Shown: piece after piece, positions 54,938 to 61,671 of the stretch
Position numbering within the stretch: position 1 is the first letter of the stretch
How the letters are laid out: each line of letters begins with the position of its first letter
DNA from: CAVZMI01 sp050011775
Lineage (GTDB): Bacteria > Bacteroidota > Ignavibacteria > UBA10030 > CAVZMI01
DNA length: 64,000 bases
Direction: 5' to 3'
Assembly: GCA_050011775.1 (NCBI GenBank)
Contig: JBEKIL010000010.1
Location: forward strand, 62,001 to 126,000
The notes under the pieces: generated by a model
Seen by the model: the letters and a program-made list of their open reading frames with translations, nothing else
Database searches by the model: none
Told to the model about the DNA's origin: nothing
Translations under genes and position numbers: made by a program

Positions 54938-56284
54938 TTAATGTAGTCCGTCCGAACATGCCGGAACCGGCCCTCCTGTCGGATCATAAATTCTAAAATT
55001 ACCGCTGACATGCAGCAGACCCAGCATATACAACATGCCGTTATAATATCGATATATCCCACTTGGAACGGGAGTATTCCAAAACTCCTTAAGAAATTCT
55101 TTCCTATTTTCATACGTAGAGGCAAGACAGGCCACACCGTTCATGGCTATCAAACCGCTGCTGTGATTGTCCGTTAACCTTTTACCGTCTAATGTATACA
55201 GCTCACCGTATTTGTACATTCCTTCGGAATAAAAAAAATTCAGAAGGCGATTACTTTGATTTACCGACCAATCATCTCTGGCAAACCATGCATAATCGAC
55301 GGCAACATTCATAGCTACACGCCAGGCATCGAAACGGAAATCGTCATTCCCCCCACCCCAGGGATTTATAGGCGATCCGTCGAAATGAGCATAATCCGGC
55401 ATTAATCCCGTGGAAGGATTGGCGGCTTTTTTTAGAAATTGACGACTTGCAATTGCGGCATCGCACCAAAACCGGTTATCTTTATCTGCCCATCGAGCCC
55501 AGAGTTCATAATAATGAGGTAGATGATACGAGGGGTCCGTAAAACCTGCAACTCCAACCATCGGAACAAAAACAACCTGCTTCTCCTTTTTATTAAACAT
55601 ATTTGTTATTCTTCCATTGTTATCCGGCTCTTCTTCTTTATGAAGCATAGCATCTAGAATTGCCTGAGCTTCCGCTCTATAATTGTAGATTCCCGTCCCG
55701 TTTCCCCACCGTGCAGACGCGAAAAAGAGAGCCATGACAAACCATTCCTCGCCATCGGAGGCAGCATTAGAGTCAATAACCGATCCGTTTGTCCGACAAT
55801 GCCATGCAAAAAAACCTCTATGTGGTCCGTTCTGTTGTTGCATGTACGTTTTTGACCACTTCCACAATCGGTCGAATTCTTTCTTTTTATTTAGCTGGAC
55901 GGAGATCATCATCCCGTATGACATACCCTCGGTGCGTACATCATTATTGAGAATGTTGCAAATATATGCCATGTCAGGCTTAACAGGGCAATATATACGT
56001 TGTGTGCTACTGTCCCCATAAAATAATTGGTCAAACGCACTATCGACTTTGGCTTTTACTGCCGATTCTTCTTCACCCAACACCTCAGTAAGAAGATTAT
56101 GGTATTTTCCCGAAAAATAAGAGCCGGACAGCTTTGATTGTGCGGAATCTATAAAGCCTGATGAAGATACTTCAGAGACCTGACTTGTCGGCTCGCTTCG
56201 ATGAAGTGGAAGCAAGGCAAGCAGGAAAATAGACAGGAATATACTCATGAGGATAATTGGAATAATGATATTTCTATGTCTCAT
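54938..56284 (-). CDS. GH8 reducing-end xylose-releasing exo-oligoxylanase-like enzyme
   Basis: Exported or membrane-anchored enzyme of 448 residues, with a hydrophobic N terminus (IIPIILMSIFLSIFLLALLPL). The GH8 (alpha/alpha)6 barrel has the acid E119 in NDVRTEGMSYGMM, a conserved D177 in AASDGEEWFVMALFFASARWG and the likely base D319 in FRFDAWRVAMNVAVDYAW. These segments resemble the Rex enzymes, which release xylose from the reducing end of xylo-oligosaccharides, more than GH8 cellulases or chitosanases. It is the first gene of the long minus-strand run. About 160 bases upstream is the second copy of the operator-like 16-mer and about 70 bases upstream a perfect 20-bp palindrome. Confidence 0.88.
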   Translation of the reverse strand: MRHRNIIIPIILMSIFLSIFLLALLPLHRSEPTSQVSEVSSSGFIDSAQSKLSGSYFSGKYHNLLTEVLGEEESAVKAKVDSAFDQLFYGDSSTQRIYCPVKPDMAYICNILNNDVRTEGMSYGMMISVQLNKKKEFDRLWKWSKTYMQQQNGPHRGFFAWHCRTNGSVIDSNAASDGEEWFVMALFFASARWGNGTGIYNYRAEAQAILDAMLHKEEEPDNNGRITNMFNKKEKQVVFVPMVGVAGFTDPSYHLPHYYELWARWADKDNRFWCDAAIASRQFLKKAANPSTGLMPDYAHFDGSPINPWGGGNDDFRFDAWRVAMNVAVDYAWFARDDWSVNQSNRLLNFFYSEGMYKYGELYTLDGKRLTDNHSSGLIAMNGVACLASTYENRKEFLKEFWNTPVPSGIYRYYNGMLYMLGLLHVSGNFRIYDPTGGPVPACSDGLH

Positions 56285-56350
56285 AATTGTAATCTATGTA
56301 CAGCAAAAAAACCTGTGAATATTCACCCGGTCGGCTTATTCAACCACTAC

Positions 56351-56370
56351 TCTCTCTATATATAGAGAGA
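56351..56370. promoter_or_regulatory. Perfect 20-bp palindrome in the GH8 leader
   Basis: TCTCTCTATATATAGAGAGA is identical to its own reverse complement. It lies between the operator candidate and the GH8 start codon, 67 bases before the ATG. It could be a regulator site, a cruciform, or an RNA hairpin in the leader. Confidence 0.55.
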
Positions 56371-56441
56371 AACCTGACCGACGATGCGACTCCGCGGGCA
56401 TAATACTTAATATTACTCAATATTTAGCGATTTTAGGAATT

Positions 56442-56457
56442 ATTGAATCGTTTCAAT
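56442..56457. promoter_or_regulatory. LacI-type operator candidate, copy 2
   Basis: ATTGAATCGTTTCAAT, identical over 16 bases to 36155-36170, 158 bases upstream of the GH8 start. The flanks are also similar (AATAATAAAAAGG against ATAATAAAAAATAA). This suggests shared control of the two xylan operons. Confidence 0.68.
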
Positions 56458-56647
56458 AATAAAAAGGTAATTTCAAAAAGGCAAGGGAAAAAATTACAGG
56501 CAGAAGATTAATAACTCATTAGGCATTTCCTACGGTCATGTAATTTCTATAAAATGACCAACCAGCCTGAATAAATTGCCTTATTTCAGTGTATTATAAA
56601 TGTCATTAGAATTGACCCTGTTCATCTCCTATAGAACGATAATAAAC

Positions 56648-56679
56648 AAAAAAAAGCCGGAATCATTTCTGACTCCGGC
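56648..56679 (-). terminator. Terminator after the GH3-CBM6 gene
   Basis: On the minus strand GCCGGA pairs with TCCGGC and is followed by TTTTTTTTGTTTATT. It lies about 32 bases past the stop at 56711. Confidence 0.85.
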
Positions 56680-56710
56680 ATAATCTTCAAAAAGCAATTT
56701 ATTTTTAATA

Positions 56711-59548
56711 CTATTTCATGAAAATCAACTTTTTGACATCACAGAAATTCCCGACTTGAAGCTTATACAAATAAACTCCACTCGAGAAATTCGTCGCATC
56801 CCATATTATGGTGTGAAAACCGGCAGATTTTTCTTCATCCACCAGGGTTACCACCTCTCTTCCAAGTACATCATACACTTTGAGGATCACATGATTGCGA
56901 TCCGCTAATTCATAACTGATCCTTGTTGCCGGATTAAAAGGATTAGGATAGTTTTGATTTAGCCGTGTAATACGCGGGGTCAGTTTTTCATTTTCAACCG
57001 ATGAAGCAGATGTCCCGACGGATATCCAGTTAAGATGAAATCCACCGGTGATAGCTCGCACTCCTAGCGTCTGCTGTCCCGCCGAAAGTGTAAACTTCAT
57101 CGCTGTCGTCGTCTGCCAGGTCTGCCAGCTTCCTGTTACAGGGATATATTGAGTTTTATTTGTCCCTCCGCAAGAGATCAATGCTTGTCCTGCGACAGAC
57201 TGGCTTGCAACTCTTAAAGAAATATAATAATTGCCGGCTATCGGAACATCGATCAAGTAGTCCATCCAATCGCCATCATCTATGCTTGTAATGTCGGATA
57301 TGCCGTCAATATCGGTTGTTGATTCAATTTGAACACCGAACATTTCGTTGTAGTTCTCAGCCTCTACTCTTGCTGGAATGGTGACAGGAGCAGGTCTTGT
57401 CCAGTTATAGGCATCCAGAGGACCGAAAGGCTGAAGTATTCCCCCATCTGCGGATTGGATATTACCCACAGTATAGGATATTGCACCGAGATCAGTCCTA
57501 CTAAAAGAAGACGTATCCAGTTCGATAACGAGTGTAGTAGTGTCGCCCGTTTTTATCGAAGCTGTGGTTCCTACTGCAAGAGGAATCTGGTTTCGAGTTA
57601 TAACAAATGTAGCAGGTGAAGAAGAAGGATCCTTCATTCGCTTATTGAATGTTAATTCGAAATGCCTGCCGTCATTTGTTATTATCGATGACTGACACAC
57701 CGGCGATGATCCTACTGGAGAGTCTGATATGGAAGTAATCCCAAATCCGTAAGCGTACAAGGGATTATAAGTACTGTCGCCTATATTTATCGGAATTTGT
57801 TCCATATTCTTTGGCCAAGTACAAGATAGGAGGCCCTTTGGCTGGTAATCGCCAAATAGAACATCGGCCACACCATTGCCCTCGGTGCCCGGCAGCCAGG
57901 CGGCGATGATAATATCGGCAAAGTGTAAAATTTTTTCAATGATAAGCGGCCTCCCCGATACTAATACGACAATAACAGGTGCTCCATATCCCTTCATTTT
58001 CTTGATCATATCCACATCAGATTGGGAGAGGCTCAAGTCCTGCCTGTCTCCGGCGCCTTCGGCATATGGCGTCTCACCGATGATCACAACAGAATAGTCG
58101 GCTGAAGAATCTGAAAAAATTCCGTTCACTGAATATTCTATTTGAGCATCGGGGGCTACGTTGCGCATTCCCTGGAGTATCGTTGATCCGGTGGTAATAT
58201 TACCGCTTCCTCCCTGCCATGAAATCGTCCAGCCGCCGCATTGATTGCCAAGATTGTCTGCGTTGGAACCGGCAACAAGTATTTTTGCATTTGTTTTTCG
58301 GATCGGCAAAATTCCATCTTTCTTTTTGAGCAGTACCATTGATTCCCGTACACACTGCCGTGCGACTCCACGATGCGCGGTATTACCCACAGAATCAAGC
58401 AGCGTTCTATTTGTGAACGGCCTTTCAAATAATCCAAGTCTGAATTTTATAGTCAGAATTCTTCGTACGGCATCATTGACTCTGTCGATTGTAATTCTGC
58501 CTTGACTGATAAGACTTTGCATAGCGTTATAAAAATCATTATATCGATATGGAAGCATCACCATATCAATTCCCGCATTGATTGAACTATCAACACAGAC
58601 CGTATAGTCGTTATTAAGCTGGTCGATCGCAGCCCAGTCTGAAACGACAATTCCTTTGAACCCCAACTCGTTTTTCAGAACATCAGTGATCCAATATTTA
58701 CTTTCGCTCATTTTCTGTCCGTTGATACTGCTGAATGAAACCATGACACTTCCAACCCCGGAATCAACGGCAGAGATATATCCGGGCAGATGGATACTTC
58801 GCACTGCAGCTTCGCTTAACTCGGTGTTGCCCTGGTCAACGCCGCCGGTCGTTCCTCCATCCCCAAGATAATGTTTTGCACAGGCCAGGATGCCGATCGG
58901 TCCGGATAACGAATCACCCTGGAATCCGCGTACAGCTGCCGAGCCGAGAAGTTGTGCCAGCTCGGGTGTTTCGCCATATCCCTCATAAGTTCTGCCCCAT
59001 CGTTCATCCCGTGGAACTGTAATACACGGACCGAATGTCCAGTCGATACCAGTCGCTGCAACCTCCGCTGCAGTGACTCCGGCCGCCTGTTTCATGAGTG
59101 CCGGATTCCTCGTGCACCCCATGCCAATATTATGGGGAAAAATAGTGGCTCCGAAGACATTGTTATGGCCGTGCACGGCATCAATTCCATACATCATCGG
59201 AATTTTCAATCGTGATTTCAGTGCGTAGGTTTGCAGAGTGTCGTATGTATTCGCCCAGTTTATAGCTGAGTTTCCGGTAAAGGGAGAAGCGCCGCCACCG
59301 CTCAGCACCGAACCGATACCATTCGCGGGAATAATCGATGGATCGAACAGTACCCCGTAAAGATTGACCTGCATCATCTGTCCGATCTTTTCATCGAGAG
59401 TCATCCGGCCCATCAAATCATCGACGCGCTGATCAACCGAGAGGGTTGAGTCCTGATAAGGGTATGGTTGAGCTGAGAGATTCGGAACCAGACTGAACAT
59501 CAGAAACACCGCCATTGAATAGCATGCTATTTTTATATACAACCACAT
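56711..59548 (-). CDS. T9SS-secreted GH3 beta-glucosidase/exo-glucanase-type enzyme with CBM6
   Basis: Extracellular enzyme of 945 residues. Signal peptide to VPNLSA. The GH3 barrel shows IPMMYGIDAVHGHNNV, the KH pair in ACAKHYLGDGGTTGGVDQGNT near 225, and nucleophile D304 in GIVVSDWAAID. The second alpha/beta domain carries VIIGETPYAEGAGDRQDL near 495 and SGRPLIIE. This SDWxxID form is like ExoI-type beta-glucosidases. A short beta region and a CBM6 module follow at about 710-840 (RVEAENYNEMFGVQIE, DDGDWMDYLIDV, GFHLNWISV). A T9SS domain ends the protein (NYPNPFNPATRISYELA). It is probably a surface exo-acting beta-glucosidase or xylosidase; substrate is uncertain. A CAAACGTTTG palindrome is 33 bases upstream. 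Confidence 0.9.
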   Translation of the reverse strand: MWLYIKIACYSMAVFLMFSLVPNLSAQPYPYQDSTLSVDQRVDDLMGRMTLDEKIGQMMQVNLYGVLFDPSIIPANGIGSVLSGGGASPFTGNSAINWANTYDTLQTYALKSRLKIPMMYGIDAVHGHNNVFGATIFPHNIGMGCTRNPALMKQAAGVTAAEVAATGIDWTFGPCITVPRDERWGRTYEGYGETPELAQLLGSAAVRGFQGDSLSGPIGILACAKHYLGDGGTTGGVDQGNTELSEAAVRSIHLPGYISAVDSGVGSVMVSFSSINGQKMSESKYWITDVLKNELGFKGIVVSDWAAIDQLNNDYTVCVDSSINAGIDMVMLPYRYNDFYNAMQSLISQGRITIDRVNDAVRRILTIKFRLGLFERPFTNRTLLDSVGNTAHRGVARQCVRESMVLLKKKDGILPIRKTNAKILVAGSNADNLGNQCGGWTISWQGGSGNITTGSTILQGMRNVAPDAQIEYSVNGIFSDSSADYSVVIIGETPYAEGAGDRQDLSLSQSDVDMIKKMKGYGAPVIVVLVSGRPLIIEKILHFADIIIAAWLPGTEGNGVADVLFGDYQPKGLLSCTWPKNMEQIPINIGDSTYNPLYAYGFGITSISDSPVGSSPVCQSSIITNDGRHFELTFNKRMKDPSSSPATFVITRNQIPLAVGTTASIKTGDTTTLVIELDTSSFSRTDLGAISYTVGNIQSADGGILQPFGPLDAYNWTRPAPVTIPARVEAENYNEMFGVQIESTTDIDGISDITSIDDGDWMDYLIDVPIAGNYYISLRVASQSVAGQALISCGGTNKTQYIPVTGSWQTWQTTTAMKFTLSAGQQTLGVRAITGGFHLNWISVGTSASSVENEKLTPRITRLNQNYPNPFNPATRISYELADRNHVILKVYDVLGREVVTLVDEEKSAGFHTIIWDATNFSSGVYLYKLQVGNFCDVKKLIFMK

Positions 59549-59575
59549 AGTTGTCGCCTTTTTGTAAGAATTTCA

Positions 59576-59593
59576 GTTCACAAACGTTTGAAG
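59576..59593. promoter_or_regulatory. LacI-like half-palindrome upstream of GH3-CBM6
   Basis: CAAACGTTTG at 59581-59590 is a perfect 10-bp palindrome with a central CG, lying 33 bases before the GH3 start codon. It is related in form but not identical to the 16-mer operator candidate. Confidence 0.4.
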
Positions 59594-59703
59594 TCTGTCT
59601 TTAGAATCTTTTTGCTATAATAGTATAATTATCCTCACTGGTTATATAAGAAGGAATACGAGAGAAAACATGGAACCATTATTTGGTTTCGGCAGGACAA
59701 CAA

Positions 59704-61671
59704 TTAGTGGCACCCCGGCTTCAACGTATTGCCATTTGAGTGGCACTGCGGATTCGCCGTTCTGCCACTGCCTCTCGATTGAATCATAGCACGCAATCGT
59801 GTCAGAGAGGCAAAGTAGTTGGATTGTGGGGCTAAATTCTGCAATCGCAAATAGCATTGCTCGCCATTCTCCCATTGATCAGCTATATAATATGCACGAC
59901 ACAAATTAAATAAGACTTGAGTATCTTTTTGGTCTGCTTTCACCAGGTATGAAATAGCTTCTTTATAATTTTCTTTCATCGATGCAATGAGGCCCAGCCA
60001 TTTGTTGGCAAAATTGTTCTCTTTGTAGAATAAAGATTTATGTAACAACTGCGAAGCTTTCTCATACTCTTTTTGTGAAAGTAAAACCGTGGCAGCTTTC
60101 CGATAAAAATCCATTTCAGTCGGGATCGAAGTGATAAGTGCATTATATTCGGCAAATGCTTTATCAAATTTTCCCTGTTTTTCGTAATATTCACCTAATG
60201 CTAGATGACCCGATTCCAAGCTAAAATTGCTGCCCCGGAGGACACGATAGGCAATTTCTTCAACATGATCAGCCGGTCGAAAATTTTGTATGAAACGATT
60301 TGGCAGAGATTTAGGTTGAAAGGGCCATCCACCTTTTAATTGCCTGATGGCCAGCGTGCCGTAGACACTATCCAGCTCGGTTATTCCCTGATTCCGTTCT
60401 TGCTCAATGCAGGGCGGCGGCCAGACATTATCAATCATATGTGCATTTTGCATTGTCTCATAAAAAGCTTTCGCCAATAGAAAATAACCTTTTATGTTGG
60501 GATGCAGATGTTCCATCATCAGGGTACTTCCGATAATTCCGTTCGGAGATTCATTTTCGAAATATGATAACGTTGGTACAAGGGGAACAGAGTATTTCCC
60601 GGCTAATTCCCTTAAGATGACATTGAATTCCTCCGGTGCACGGAAACGTAAGGCGTCCAGATCCTTGGCCTCAACATAGTTTTGTCTTGCTTTTTCAAAT
60701 TCACCGTTTGCTTCCAACTGGCGAGCAAAACCATACAATGACTTTGCCGAACGCCCTTCATTATCTTCTACTGAAATAAAAGGTTCTTGATCCCGGACAT
60801 TGCTGACCAATTCACTTAAAACCACAGGCACACCATTCTCGGCAGCTTTATGAATAATGGAATCCATATTTTTCTCAAATTGCCTTTTCCCGGCTTCATA
60901 GAGCGGACTACCGTACGGAATAGTCTGTTCGGCCACAATTCCTTCCATGAGAGTAGCCGACGGATCAAGCTCGCTTCCTTTATAAAATATTGTGGTGAAC
61001 TGAATTTTCAGCCATCCTGTAAAATCACGCAGCAGTATAAAAATTTTTATTGATCGAAGTTTAATATATGTTGTGATCAACCATCGCGAATTACCCAATG
61101 ATTGAACCGACCCCACTCCCAATGCACCGTAATACTCATTGTGACCGGTATAAATAAGTAAAGCGTCGGGTGATTGTTTGAAAATTTCATCAACCAGATC
61201 CAATAGAGCGTAACTGTTAATTGCAGACATTGCTACGTTGATAACTTCGATTCTCCTGTCTGGAAAAGCCCTGGAAAGGCTCCGCTCCAAAATATTGGGG
61301 AAGGAAGCATTATTCTCGAAAGGAAATCCCGCCGTAGAGGATTCACCCAATACAAATATTCGGTATCCATTGGGAGGTTTTTGTTTTAAAAATAATTTTT
61401 TTGGAGGTGTCGGGATAATCGATTGTACAGAAAAATAGCGCCGGGCAACGTTAGGATTGCATCTAAGATATTCCTCATATCCTTCCGGCCCGCCGATGAA
61501 TAAATCTAAGTTCCCACCATAATTGAAAATACGAAGACCAATTTCTAAAAGGAGTAATAGGAACAGCGGCAGCGAAAGTGTTACTCCCCAAAAAACACGC
61601 TTCTTTGCCGGTGAAAATTCTGTTATCGTATTCTGTTTAACTGTCTTCTTTTTCTTCCCTCTATCTTTCAT
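59704..61671 (-). CDS. Membrane-anchored SGNH/GDSL hydrolase with TPR repeats
   Basis: Protein of 655 residues with a basic N terminus and one membrane segment (about 26-48, VFWGVTLSLPLFLLLLLEIG). Residues 100-420 form an SGNH hydrolase: block I FVLGESSTAGF (Ser111), block III-like GHNEYYGALG near 177, and the His block EHLHPNIKGYF near 388. The C terminus (about 470-630) has tetratricopeptide-like repeats (LALGEYYEKQGKFDKAFAEYNALIT, LLSQKEYEKASQLLHKSL). The ATG directly follows the TAA of the cellobiose phosphorylase gene with no gap, so translation is probably coupled. SGNH proteins include acetyl-xylan esterases and glycan O-acetyl esterases, so deacetylation of a plant glycan is possible but not shown. 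The fusion with TPRs suggests a protein-contact role. Confidence 0.8.
   Translation of the reverse strand: MKDRGKKKKTVKQNTITEFSPAKKRVFWGVTLSLPLFLLLLLEIGLRIFNYGGNLDLFIGGPEGYEEYLRCNPNVARRYFSVQSIIPTPPKKLFLKQKPPNGYRIFVLGESSTAGFPFENNASFPNILERSLSRAFPDRRIEVINVAMSAINSYALLDLVDEIFKQSPDALLIYTGHNEYYGALGVGSVQSLGNSRWLITTYIKLRSIKIFILLRDFTGWLKIQFTTIFYKGSELDPSATLMEGIVAEQTIPYGSPLYEAGKRQFEKNMDSIIHKAAENGVPVVLSELVSNVRDQEPFISVEDNEGRSAKSLYGFARQLEANGEFEKARQNYVEAKDLDALRFRAPEEFNVILRELAGKYSVPLVPTLSYFENESPNGIIGSTLMMEHLHPNIKGYFLLAKAFYETMQNAHMIDNVWPPPCIEQERNQGITELDSVYGTLAIRQLKGGWPFQPKSLPNRFIQNFRPADHVEEIAYRVLRGSNFSLESGHLALGEYYEKQGKFDKAFAEYNALITSIPTEMDFYRKAATVLLSQKEYEKASQLLHKSLFYKENNFANKWLGLIASMKENYKEAISYLVKADQKDTQVLFNLCRAYYIADQWENGEQCYLRLQNLAPQSNYFASLTRLRAMIQSRGSGRTANPQCHSNGNTLKPGCH

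Larger units (their letters stand above)
56285..56647. other. Regulatory intergenic region upstream of the GH8 operon
   Basis: A gene-free stretch of 363 bases. It holds a 20-bp perfect palindrome (56351), the LacI-type operator candidate (56442) and AT-rich flanks that probably contain the promoter of the GH8-GH115-GH30-corrinoid run. No credible open frame was found. Confidence 0.55.

Noticed and set aside
54913..55137. N-terminal extension of GH115 into the GH8 gene
   Set aside because: The extra residues would overlap GH8 by 200 bases; the ATG at 54912 has a GGAG site and gives a normal signal peptide.
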